Positions 34,172-42,060 of a DNA stretch of 64,000 nucleotides are shown one piece after another (within the stretch, counting starts at the first letter, position 1; every line of letters starts with the position of its first letter). Origin of the DNA: Leifsonia sp. SCN 70-46 (lineage in GTDB: Bacteria; Actinomycetota; Actinomycetes; Actinomycetales; Microbacteriaceae); the NCBI GenBank assembly GCA_001725325.1, contig MEFY01000001.1, positions 310,001 through 374,000 of the forward strand, read 5' to 3'. The notes under the pieces were generated by a model. It made no database searches and was not told the DNA's origin. It saw nothing but the letters and a program-made list of their open reading frames with translations. Both the position numbers and the translations under genes were made by a program.

Positions 34172-35009
34172 GCGTCATCCGCCACACCGTTACCCACTTG
34201 ATGCGGCGCCGGCCGCCGGGCTTCTCGCGCCATCCCGCCAGCCAGCCCCCGAACCACGCGCCGAGCCCCGTGCGGTTGCGCAGCGAGCGCAGAAGCTGGA
34301 TCCCCGTCCAGCTGCCCACGTAGAACGGCACGAGCACCCACGGCAGGTTGCGCTTCGCGAGCCACACGCGGTTGCGCGCGTTGAGCCGGTAATAGTACGA
34401 GTGGCGGGCCGGATCGATCGCGGGATGGTTCGCCACGAGGTCTCCCGCGTAGAGCACGCGGTGCCCCGTGTCCCACACCCGCCAGGCCAGCTCGATGCCC
34501 TCGTGCGCGTAGAAGTAGGGCGCGCCCCATCCCCCGGCCCGGTCGTACACGGCTCGGGGAAGGAGGGTCGCACCCTCCCACACCGAGAACACGTCGCTCG
34601 AGTGCGCGGGGTCGCCCTTGCGGATGCGCGGTATCCACCGCGTGGGGTTCATGACGCCGCTCGGGTCGACGACGCGCGGCTGCAGCAGGCCTATGGTCGG
34701 GTCGGCCTCGATCTTGGCTATCGCGTCGGCGAGGAACGTGGGCGAGGGGATGCTCGCGTCGTCGTCGAGGAAGAAGATGTAGTCGCCCGTGACCGCGTCG
34801 GCACCGGCGTTGCGGCCGGCCGGGATGCCGACGTTCTCGGGCAGGTGCACGGAGCGCACGCCGCGCGGCAGCCCCGACGGCCGCCACGCGTTGCCCACGA
34901 CGACGATGTCGAGCTCGACCCCGGTCTGCGCGGCGAGGCTCGCGAGGCCGCGGGCCAGGTCGTCCGGTCGCGTGCCCTGCGTGAGGGAGACGACGCCGAC
35001 CGAGGTCAG
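34146..35009 (-). CDS. GT2 glycosyltransferase with probable CTG start
   Basis: 287 residues. GT-A fold: SVGVVSLTQGTRPDDLARGL, the nucleotide-binding region ENVGIPAGRNAGADAV, the DxD-type motif FFLDDDA, and GAPYFYAHEGIELAWRVWDTGHR. A final basic region could touch membrane. No ATG, GTG or TTG is in frame anywhere before the first strand. The CTG at 35009 overlaps the stop of the CDP-alcohol gene as CTGA, exactly like the ATGA and GTGA junctions of the neighbouring genes, so I place the start there. It probably adds a sugar to the wall polymer or its linkage unit; the donor is unknown. Confidence 0.85.
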   Translation of the reverse strand: MTSVGVVSLTQGTRPDDLARGLASLAAQTGVELDIVVVGNAWRPSGLPRGVRSVHLPENVGIPAGRNAGADAVTGDYIFFLDDDASIPSPTFLADAIAKIEADPTIGLLQPRVVDPSGVMNPTRWIPRIRKGDPAHSSDVFSVWEGATLLPRAVYDRAGGWGAPYFYAHEGIELAWRVWDTGHRVLYAGDLVANHPAIDPARHSYYYRLNARNRVWLAKRNLPWVLVPFYVGSWTGIQLLRSLRNRTGLGAWFGGWLAGWREKPGGRRRIKWVTVWRMTRAGRPPLV

Positions 35010-35797
35010 GACCGCACCCGCTTCGACGCCATGATCGCCACGAAGTGGCCGAGGAGCGCGAGCACCGCGAGCGGCAGCAGCGCGAGCACGAGCACGCGGT
35101 CGGCCAGGAGCGGCGGCAGGAACAGCCCGACGATCGCGGCCGCGAACGCGAGCATGGTGAGCTCGACGGAGTGGTACAGGCGGTGGAACGGCACGAAGCG
35201 CGCCGCCCGGCGCAGGCGCGCCACGAGCGCCTGGCTGGGTTCGGCCTCGCCCTTGCGGTCGCTCAGCTTGACGAGCCCCGCGTTCGCGCGCGCCACGTGC
35301 ACCATGTCGTTGAGGGCCTTGTTGAGCACGATCACGAGGGCGAGGGCGAAGCCCACGGTCGTCCACGCGAAGTCGCCGGGAAACTCGAGCGGCCACCCCG
35401 CCGCGCGGATGCCCAGCACGATCGGGATGAGGGCCTCGGTCGTGTAGTGCCCGACCTTGTCGAGGAACACGCCCGCGGGCGAGCTCGTGCCGCGCCAGCG
35501 CGCGACCTCGCCGTCGCAGCAGTCGACGAGCATCTGCAGCTGGCCGAGGACCAGGGCGAGGCCCGCCCCCGCGAGGCCGGGGACGAGCAGCGCGGCCGCG
35601 GTCGACCAGCCCACGAGGATCATGAGCCCCGTGACGCCGTTGGCGCTGATGCTCGTCTTGAGCAGCGCCCACGTGAGGTAGGGCGACAGCTTGCGCAGGT
35701 AGAGCGAGGCCGTCCAGTGCTCGGCGTTGGCGCGCTGGCGGACCTCGGGCGGCTGGCTCACGGAACGGAGCTCCGCGATGCTCGTGGGACGGTTCAC
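35006..35797 (-). CDS. CDP-alcohol phosphatidyltransferase-family protein
   Basis: 263 residues, about six hydrophobic segments. The CDP-alcohol motif is present as DCCDGEVARWRG with GVFLDKVGH: the first Asp pair, DG and AR fit, but the last Asp of the consensus is His here. That residue normally takes part in metal binding or catalysis, so activity may differ or the subfamily may tolerate it. Likely transfers a phospho-alcohol in the glycopolymer pathway. GTG 35797 was chosen because AAGG stands 5 nt upstream; GTG 35803 overlaps the previous stop (GTGA). Confidence 0.85.
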   Translation of the reverse strand: MNRPTSIAELRSVSQPPEVRQRANAEHWTASLYLRKLSPYLTWALLKTSISANGVTGLMILVGWSTAAALLVPGLAGAGLALVLGQLQMLVDCCDGEVARWRGTSSPAGVFLDKVGHYTTEALIPIVLGIRAAGWPLEFPGDFAWTTVGFALALVIVLNKALNDMVHVARANAGLVKLSDRKGEAEPSQALVARLRRAARFVPFHRLYHSVELTMLAFAAAIVGLFLPPLLADRVLVLALLPLAVLALLGHFVAIMASKRVRS

Positions 35798-35799
35798 TG

Positions 35800-36825
35800 T
35801 CACCTTCCGGTGTGCGCGGTGATGTTGCGGGTCAGCTTGAGGTAGCCGAGCACGAAGCCGACACCCCAGCCGAAGTGGATGCACGGCAACACTATGAGAT
35901 ACCAGAGACCCACGCCCAGACCTTCCCGAGCGGCGTTCACCGACGCCCCGATCACGAGAAGGGCGTACACCGCGGGAACCGCGAAGGCGACGGCGAGCCA
36001 CGTGGCGCCCGTCGCGAGCCCGACGATCCCGACGACGAGGGTCGCGAGGATGCCCAGCACGGCGAGCGGGGGCACGAAGTAGCGCAGGCTGTTCGCCGAG
36101 CCGAACCGGCGGGCGAGCTCGCCGCGCCAGATCCCCGTCGCCACGAACTGGCGGATGAGCTTGCGCAGGCTCGAGCGCGGGCGGTACACGACCGTCAGCT
36201 CGGGCGTGAACCACACGGTGCCGCCCGTGGCGCGCAGGCGTCGGTTGAGCTCCCAGTCCTGACCGCGCTTGATGCCCTCGTCGAACAGGCCCACCTCGAG
36301 CAGGCGGTCGCGGCGGAACACCCCGAGGTACGCCGTGTCGGCGGGGCCGGCCTTGCCGCCCACGTGGTGCTGCGTGCCACCGAGGCCCTCGGGCGAGCCG
36401 TAGGCGTGGGCGACGGCCTTCTCGAATGAGGTTCCGCCCTCGGCCTTCATGATGCCGCCGACGTTGTCGGCACCGCTCTCCTGCAGCACCCGCACCGCGA
36501 TGCGCGTGTAGTCACGGGGAAGCACGGAGTGAGCATCCACCCTGATCACGACGGGGTTGACCGAGGCGCGGATCGCGACGTTCAGGCCTGCCGGCGTCGA
36601 GCCGACCTCGTTGGGGATGCTGCGGATGCGCGGGTCGATGCGCGACATCTCGGCGATGACGGCGTTCGTGCCGTCGACGCTCGGACCGAGGGCGAGGATG
36701 ATCTCGAACGGGCCCTCGTAGTCCTGGTCGGTGAGGCTGTTGACCGCGGCCTCGATGTGCTCGACCTCGTTGAGCACCGGCATGACGTAGGAGACACCGG
36801 GAAGGGTGTCGGGCTGCTTCGCCAT
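35800..36825 (-). CDS. GT2 glycosyltransferase with C-terminal membrane helices
   Basis: 341 residues from ATG 36825 (a TTG three codons earlier is possible). GT-A domain: SYVMPVLNEVEHIEAAVNSL, ILALGPSVDGTNAVI, VIRVDAHSVLP (DxD region) and GQDWELNRRL (the acidic, catalytic-base region). Residues ~225-335 hold two to three hydrophobic segments, so it is anchored at the membrane. First gene of the minus-strand glycopolymer block; GT2, CDP-alcohol, GT2 and CDP-glycerol genes follow with overlaps. Sugar specificity not readable. Confidence 0.88.
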   Translation of the reverse strand: MAKQPDTLPGVSYVMPVLNEVEHIEAAVNSLTDQDYEGPFEIILALGPSVDGTNAVIAEMSRIDPRIRSIPNEVGSTPAGLNVAIRASVNPVVIRVDAHSVLPRDYTRIAVRVLQESGADNVGGIMKAEGGTSFEKAVAHAYGSPEGLGGTQHHVGGKAGPADTAYLGVFRRDRLLEVGLFDEGIKRGQDWELNRRLRATGGTVWFTPELTVVYRPRSSLRKLIRQFVATGIWRGELARRFGSANSLRYFVPPLAVLGILATLVVGIVGLATGATWLAVAFAVPAVYALLVIGASVNAAREGLGVGLWYLIVLPCIHFGWGVGFVLGYLKLTRNITAHTGR

Positions 36826-36852
36826 GGCGTCCAATGAGTCGAGCTGGGTGGT

Positions 36853-36884
36853 GGGTCGAGCCTACCAACAGGCAGGCTCGACCC
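36853..36884. terminator. Strong stem-loop terminator after htrA
   Basis: GGGTCGAGCCT (36853-36863) and AGGCTCGACCC (36874-36884) are perfect 11-bp arms around a 10-nt loop. It lies 6 nt beyond the htrA stop, on the way to the GT2 gene start. No U-tract follows, as is often the case in high-GC actinobacteria. It probably separates the protease transcript from the glycopolymer operon. Confidence 0.75.
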
Positions 36885-36890
36885 GACCAC

Positions 36891-38225
36891 CTACTGGAGC
36901 TCGCCGAGCGTCACGTCGACCTGCGCGGCCTTGCCGTCGCGCACGTACGTGAGGGTCGCCTTGTCGCCGGCCGCGAGGCTGCGCACCTGGGCCGTCAGGT
37001 CGGTCTTGCCCGTGATGGGCAGACCGTTGAACTGGGTGATGATGTCGCCGACCTTGATGCCCGCGGCGGCGGCCGCGCCGCCGGCGGTCACGTCGCGCAC
37101 GCTCGCACCGACGACCGTCGGGTTCTTGACGCTCGTGTCCTCCTGCACATCGCTGACCGAGGCGCCGAGCAGGCCGTGCGTGGCCGTGCCGGTGTCCATG
37201 ATCTCCTTGGCGATGCGCTGGGCGAGGTTCGACGGGATGGCGAAGCCCACGCCGATGCTGCCCGACTGCCCGCCCGAGCTCGAGCTGCCGGCCGAGGCGA
37301 TGGCCACGTTGATGCCGATGACCTTGCCGTCGGAGTCGAGGAGCGCGCCGCCCGAGTTGCCGGGGTTGATCGCCGCATCGGTCTGCACGACGGAGAGGGA
37401 GATCGTCGACGACGACGTGGGGGCCGTCGTGCCCGGCAGGTCGAAGTTGAAGAAGTTCTGGTCGGGGGTGGTCTGATCCTGCGTGCTCGAGTCGTCGGGC
37501 ACCGCGGACGACGCGATCGTGATGCTGCGGTTGAGCGCGCTCACGATGCCGTCGGTGACCGTGCCGGCGAGACCGAGCGGAGCGCCGATCGCGATAGCCG
37601 TGTCGCCCACGTTGAGCTTCGACGAGTCCGCGAACTCGGCGGGCTGCAGGTCGTCCACGCCGTCGATCTTGATGACCGCGAGGTCGGAGATCGGGTCGGT
37701 GCCCACGACGGTGGCCGAGAACAGCCGCCCGTCGCTGGTCGTCACGGTGACCTTGCCGTCCGAGGCCTGGCCGTCGAGGGTGACGACGTGCGTGTTCGTG
37801 AGGATGTAGCCGTCCTTCGTCAGCACGACGCCGGAGCCCGTGCCGCCGGCGTTGCTGCTCGCGACGCTGATGGTCACGACCGATGGGGACGCCTTCGCGG
37901 CGACCGCGGTCACCTGGGTGGCGCTCTTCGTGTCGTTGACCGTGATGGTCGTGGCCGTCGGGTTTCCGACGATGCTGCTGCCGGACGTGTTCGACGTGGT
38001 CAGCAGGGCGATGCCGGCACCGGAGGCACCGCCGACGATCGCGCCGACGGCGAGCGCGGCGGCTGCCGCGACGACGACGGGGGTGCGTCGGAAGGATGCG
38101 CCGGACTGCTCCTTGGCGGGTGTCGTCTCAACGCCTCCTTCGGCAGTAAGCCTCGCCTGGGTCTCATCCAGGGACTCGGTGCTGTCAGTAGGACCCGCCG
38201 TCGGGTCCACAGGGGCGTTGGTCAT
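36891..38225 (-). CDS. Membrane-anchored HtrA/DegP-type serine protease with PDZ
   Basis: 444 residues. A cytoplasmic N-terminus of ~48 residues, one hydrophobic helix (~49-75), then the trypsin-like domain with His146 (TNTHVV), Asp181 (PISDLAVI) and Ser291 (NPGNSGG). A C-terminal PDZ domain spans ~345-440 (GASVRDVTAGGAAAAAGIKVGDII). It degrades or refolds misfolded proteins outside the membrane. ATG with GGAAGGAG 7 nt upstream; a TACAAT -10-like element lies about 50 nt further up. The terminator at 36853 follows the gene. Confidence 0.95.
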   Translation of the reverse strand: MTNAPVDPTAGPTDSTESLDETQARLTAEGGVETTPAKEQSGASFRRTPVVVAAAAALAVGAIVGGASGAGIALLTTSNTSGSSIVGNPTATTITVNDTKSATQVTAVAAKASPSVVTISVASSNAGGTGSGVVLTKDGYILTNTHVVTLDGQASDGKVTVTTSDGRLFSATVVGTDPISDLAVIKIDGVDDLQPAEFADSSKLNVGDTAIAIGAPLGLAGTVTDGIVSALNRSITIASSAVPDDSSTQDQTTPDQNFFNFDLPGTTAPTSSSTISLSVVQTDAAINPGNSGGALLDSDGKVIGINVAIASAGSSSSGGQSGSIGVGFAIPSNLAQRIAKEIMDTGTATHGLLGASVSDVQEDTSVKNPTVVGASVRDVTAGGAAAAAGIKVGDIITQFNGLPITGKTDLTAQVRSLAAGDKATLTYVRDGKAAQVDVTLGELQ

Positions 38226-38323
38226 GTGAATGCTCCTTCCAAAGCGATGCAAGCATTCATCGCCAAGCTGAGCATTGTATTTGGGCGCGCTGTGAGCACG
38301 CCGATGCCGGGCAGTGCGTTCGA

Positions 38324-39085
38324 TCAACAGCCGGGACCGGCAGGATTCCTCGTGCACTCCCGCTCGACGAGCACCGTCTTGGCGCCGCCTGCCGTGATGA
38401 CGAGCCGGTTCGCCGGCAGGACGAGCGTGCCCACGACCCCGACCCATTCCCCCGAGCCGTACCGGTACTCCGCCGCGTACTCCACGTCGAGGTCGACGTA
38501 GTACGTGCCGCGCTGCGCGTACACGTGGCTCGTGCCGGTCGGATCGAACTCGCGCACCCCCTGCGCCGCCCACGTGCCGCCCGAGAACGGGTGCCCCGCC
38601 GAGCTGCCGTCGCCGTACGACCACGACCAGTACACGGGCGTGAACCTCACCTGCGCCGCCGCGCCGAGCAGTTCCCCGTCCACCACGTGCTGAGCGCCCG
38701 TCGCGTAGAAGTTCGTGGCGAGCCCCGCGACAGTCCAGCCGTCGGGCTCCATGCGGTCGGTGGGAGGCGACGGACGGAAGGATGCGATGTCCGCGACGGT
38801 CACGGGGGCCGTCACCGTGGCCGGCAACGGGCGGTAGCACGTGGTCGAGGCGGGGTCGTTGCACGTGCTGACCGGGGGCGGGGGTGTGCGCGGGCCGGTG
38901 GTCGTGGGACCGGCGCCCGGATCGGTGGACGTGCCGGTGAGGTCGACCGTGTCGGTGGTGACGTTGGCGGTGACGCATGTACCAGAGTTCACTTCAAGCA
39001 AGGAGCATCCAGGGTCCGATGCGACATTGAAACCCAGGATCATCGATGTAAGTAATGGCACCACTAGCAAATTGATTGCGACCAC
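38324..39085 (-). CDS. Secreted protein, PKD-like
   Basis: 253 residues from a GTG with GAGGAG 6 nt upstream. A short hydrophobic start (INLLVVPLLTSMILGF) acts as signal or anchor. A Thr/Pro linker (GPTTTGPRTPPPP) is followed by a beta-rich domain with VYWSWSYGDGSSAGHPFSGGTW and SHVYAQRGTYYVDLDVEY, the pattern of a PKD domain. Six Cys residues may form disulfides. It overlaps the lipoprotein gene by 22 nt, so they are co-translated. The first part (38990-39085) is less GC-rich. Function unknown. Confidence 0.75.
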   Translation of the reverse strand: MVAINLLVVPLLTSMILGFNVASDPGCSLLEVNSGTCVTANVTTDTVDLTGTSTDPGAGPTTTGPRTPPPPVSTCNDPASTTCYRPLPATVTAPVTVADIASFRPSPPTDRMEPDGWTVAGLATNFYATGAQHVVDGELLGAAAQVRFTPVYWSWSYGDGSSAGHPFSGGTWAAQGVREFDPTGTSHVYAQRGTYYVDLDVEYAAEYRYGSGEWVGVVGTLVLPANRLVITAGGAKTVLVERECTRNPAGPGC

Positions 39086-39576
39086 AGTTCACTCCTCGAG
39101 AGCAGAAGTTGACCTTCTGGTTGCACCTCAAATGCGGCTTCGATCGTTGCTTTGTCCGGTCCGTTGGTGTCAACGGGTTGCCCATCTGCGTCGACGAATG
39201 AAGTACCAGTGAAGTCAACGCAGAAATAGGCGACCAGCATGTAGGAGTCGAATTGCTGAAGCTCGACGTGTGCGAGGGTTGTTTCGCCAAGCTGTCTTCG
39301 GCCAGAGGCAGCGAGCATTGCGAATGAGTCGGTCTCGTGGGTTAGCCAATCTTCGGTCACCAAGTCCTTCAGACGCTGTGGGTTCAGACCTCCTTCTTGA
39401 GCTATCGCGTCCTCGACCGCGACATACGCCGCATACGCCTCCTCCGCCGCCGCGAGGGCCTCCTCGTCCGAGGCGAAGACGGGGGTGGCGGTCGGCGTCG
39501 GCACAGGCGTGACCACAGGAGGCCCGACGCACCCGGCGAGCACGACGAGGGGCAGCAGGAGGGCGAGCACGCGCAT
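39064..39576 (-). CDS. Putative lipoprotein (170 aa)
   Basis: 170 residues. Lipobox LAGC (Cys16), then a Pro/Thr linker (VTPVPTPTATPVF) and a helical domain (SDEEALAAAEEAYAAYVAVEDAIAQE) followed by a beta-rich part of NTF2-like flavour (LQQFDSYMLVAYFCVDFTG). TAACGT is exactly 6 nt before the ATG. Less GC-rich than its neighbours, particularly 39060-39420. It shares an operon with the PKD-like secreted protein. Function unknown; a surface complex is plausible. Confidence 0.75.
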   Translation of the reverse strand: MRVLALLLPLVVLAGCVGPPVVTPVPTPTATPVFASDEEALAAAEEAYAAYVAVEDAIAQEGGLNPQRLKDLVTEDWLTHETDSFAMLAASGRRQLGETTLAHVELQQFDSYMLVAYFCVDFTGTSFVDADGQPVDTNGPDKATIEAAFEVQPEGQLLLSRSELWSQSIC

Positions 39577-39640
39577 CCTTCGACGTTATCCAACGTCCGT
39601 AGATAATGGGCCGGTGTTTCCACACGGCTAGGCTCGCGGC

Positions 39641-40840
39641 GTGGGAGTCTCAGGTTCGTGGGAGCGCGCGGCACGCGGCGCGATGCTGCTCGGGGACGAC
39701 GGCCTGCTGCGGCCGACGATCTTCGCCGAGATGTCGGCGCTCGCCACCGCGTCGGGCGCCATCAACCTGGGGCAGGGGTTCCCTGACGAGGACGGTCCGC
39801 CCGAGGTGCTCGAGGCGGCGCGTCGGGCGATCTCCGAGGGGGTCAACCAGTACCCGCCCGGCATGGGGATGCCCGTGCTGCGCGAGGCCGTGGCCGCCCA
39901 CCAGGAGCGCTTCTACGGCATCCGCGTGGATCCCTCGCAGGTGCTCGTCACGGCCGGCGCGACGGAGGCGCTCGCCGCGACCATCCTCGCGCTCACCGAG
40001 GAGGGCGACGAGGTCGTGACCCTCGAGCCGTTCTACGACGAGTACGGGGCGCTCATCTCGTTCGCGAAGGCCGTGCACGTGACGGTGCCGCTGCGCGCAC
40101 CCGACTTCCTGCCGGACCACGACGACCTGCGCGCGGCGGTCACCGACCGCACGCGCCTCATCATCGTCAACTCCCCGCACAACCCGACGGGCAGCGTGCT
40201 CCCCCGCGAGACGCTCGAGCTGCTCGTCGAGCTCGCCCACGAGCACGACGCGATCCTCGTCACCGACGAGGTCTACGAGCACCTGACCTTCGGCGCCGCA
40301 CACATCCCGATCTCGAGCCTTCCGGGCGGCTTCGAGCGCACGGTGACGATCTCGAGCGGCGGCAAGACGTTCAGCACGACCGGTTGGAAGGTGGGATGGC
40401 TCGTCGCCCCACCCCCGCTCGTGGCCGCCATCGCCGCCGTGAAGCAGTACCTCACGTACGTGAACGCGGCGCCGTTCCAGCCCGCGATCGCCGTGGGGCT
40501 CGCGCTGCCCGACGAGTACTTCGCCGCGGCCGCCGCGACCCTCGCCGCGAAGCGGGACATCCTCTCCGCGGGGCTCGCCGCCGCGGGGTTCGGCGTGAGC
40601 CGCCCCGAGGCGGGCTACTTCGTGATCGGGGATGCCTCGCCCCTGGGCGTCTCCGACGCGGCCGAGTTCTGCCGGGCCCTCCCCGCGCTCGCCGGCGTCG
40701 TGGGGGTGCCCGTGACGGCCTTCGTGCATCCCGATCGGCGCGCCGGGTTCGAGTCGCTCGTACGGTTCGCGTTCTGCAAGCGGGTGGACGTGCTCGAGCG
40801 CGCCGCCGCGCAGCTCGCGGGCCTGCGTTCCGCACGCTGA
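39641..40840 (+). CDS. Class I/II PLP-dependent aminotransferase
   Basis: 399 residues from a GTG with TAGGCT 6 nt upstream. Fold type I features: INLGQGFPDEDGPPEV, the N-N-P-H-like IIVNSPHNPTGSVL, VTDEVYEHLTF, and the PLP-lysine region SSGGKTFSTTGWKVGW. It resembles the DapC/kynurenine-aminotransferase-like group used by actinobacteria for N-succinyl-diaminopimelate or methionine-type substrates. Exact substrate cannot be settled. ATG 39683 is a weaker alternative start. Confidence 0.9.
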   Translation: MGVSGSWERAARGAMLLGDDGLLRPTIFAEMSALATASGAINLGQGFPDEDGPPEVLEAARRAISEGVNQYPPGMGMPVLREAVAAHQERFYGIRVDPSQVLVTAGATEALAATILALTEEGDEVVTLEPFYDEYGALISFAKAVHVTVPLRAPDFLPDHDDLRAAVTDRTRLIIVNSPHNPTGSVLPRETLELLVELAHEHDAILVTDEVYEHLTFGAAHIPISSLPGGFERTVTISSGGKTFSTTGWKVGWLVAPPPLVAAIAAVKQYLTYVNAAPFQPAIAVGLALPDEYFAAAAATLAAKRDILSAGLAAAGFGVSRPEAGYFVIGDASPLGVSDAAEFCRALPALAGVVGVPVTAFVHPDRRAGFESLVRFAFCKRVDVLERAAAQLAGLRSAR

Positions 40841-40849
40841 TGAGGGCAG

Positions 40850-40896
40850 TTAACTTTAGTTAAGCGCTTGACCGAGGTCGTTTCACGACCTAGAGT
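40850..40896 (+). promoter_or_regulatory. Promoter with two palindromes before the AdoHcyase-like gene
   Basis: -35 TTGACC (40868-40873), 17-bp spacer, -10 TAGAGT (40891-40896), then 6 nt to the ATG: a near-ideal leaderless promoter. TTAACT-TT-AGTTAA is a perfect palindrome at 40850-40863, just upstream of the -35 box. AGGTCG-TTTCA-CGACCT is a second one inside the spacer. Both are well placed for a regulator; which one is unknown. Confidence 0.7.
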
Positions 40897-40902
40897 CCCA
40901 GC

Positions 40903-42051
40903 ATGACGTCACGAATCGCCTGGGTCGCCGACAGCTGCCGCCTGCTCAACTCCATCACCGCCGAGTTCCGCGAGACGCGGCCGTTCGACGGGCTGACCAT
41001 CGGCACGGGCATCCACCTGGAGCCCAAGACCGCGGCGCTCATCATGACGCTCGCGGCCGGCGGCGCACGCATCGTGGCGACGGGCAACCTCAACACGACG
41101 CAGCAGGAGACCGTCGACTACCTGCGAGCGAACGGCATCGACGTCGTCGGCGGACCGACGAGCGACCCCGTGGAGCACGACGCCCACCTGCGGGAGGTGC
41201 TCGCGGCCAAGCCCGACCTCATCCTCGACAACGGCGGCGACCTGTTCGCGCGCTACCTCGAGAGCCCGTGGGAGGGGCTGCTCGGCGGCACCGAGGAGAC
41301 CACGTCGGGACGCACGCGCCTGGCTCCCCTGCGCGAGGCGCTCGGGCTGCCCATCCTCGTCATCAACGACAGCCCGATCAAGCAGTTCGCGGAGAACGAG
41401 CACGCCGTCGGCCAGAGCGTCTTCGAGTCGTACCTGCGCCTCACGAACCGCTCGACGGGCGGCAAGCGCATCGTCGTGTTCGGCTACGGCTCGTGCGGGC
41501 AGGGCGTGGCCGCCAACTTCCGCAACGCCTACGGCCTCGTGACGGTCATCGACACCGACCCGGTCAAGCGGCTGGAGGCGTGCCTCGACGGATTCGACGT
41601 GACCGACCGCGACGCCGCGCTCGAGCGCGCGGACGTGGTCGTGACGGTCACGGGGGCGCGCGACATCCTGCTCGCCGACCGGCTGCCGATGCTCAAGGAC
41701 GACGTCGTGCTCATGAACGCGGGGCACTTCCCGCAGGAGATCGACGCGGCGGGGTTCCTCGCGCACCCCGACGTCGTGAGCGTCATCGACTCCACGGAGG
41801 GCCTGCAGACCCTGCGCACGCGCGACGGCCGCCGCATCCACCTCGCCACGGGCGGCCACATGGCCAACCTCGCGGGGCCGCGGCCGCTCGGCAACTCGAT
41901 CGAGTCGATGGACCTGGGGTTCGCGCTGCAGTCCCGCTGCCTCGAGGCCATCGCGCGCGGCGCCGTGTCTGCGGACTCGGTGGTCGTGCCCGTGCCGCGC
42001 ACGATCGACGAGGCCGTGGCGTCGGCCTACCTGGAGCTCGTCGCCAACTAG
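40903..42051 (+). CDS. Divergent adenosylhomocysteinase-like protein
   Basis: 382 residues versus ~430-490 for SahH. The AdoHcyase fold is clear: GTGIHLEPKTA (His38), DNGGD (109-113), EETTSG (131-136), NDSPIKQFAENEH (Lys160), the Rossmann motif VVFGYGSCGQG, NAGHFPQEID, and DEAVASAYL at the end. It departs from SahH at catalytic positions: DDGGD is DNGGD and KFDN is FAEN. It also stops where SahH continues with the ~40-residue tail that completes the NAD site of the neighbouring subunit. It probably acts on S-adenosylhomocysteine or a related nucleoside thioether, but may be a separate activity. Leaderless promoter at 40868-40896. Confidence 0.85.
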   Translation: MTSRIAWVADSCRLLNSITAEFRETRPFDGLTIGTGIHLEPKTAALIMTLAAGGARIVATGNLNTTQQETVDYLRANGIDVVGGPTSDPVEHDAHLREVLAAKPDLILDNGGDLFARYLESPWEGLLGGTEETTSGRTRLAPLREALGLPILVINDSPIKQFAENEHAVGQSVFESYLRLTNRSTGGKRIVVFGYGSCGQGVAANFRNAYGLVTVIDTDPVKRLEACLDGFDVTDRDAALERADVVVTVTGARDILLADRLPMLKDDVVLMNAGHFPQEIDAAGFLAHPDVVSVIDSTEGLQTLRTRDGRRIHLATGGHMANLAGPRPLGNSIESMDLGFALQSRCLEAIARGAVSADSVVVPVPRTIDEAVASAYLELVAN

Positions 42052-42060
42052 CATCGCTGC

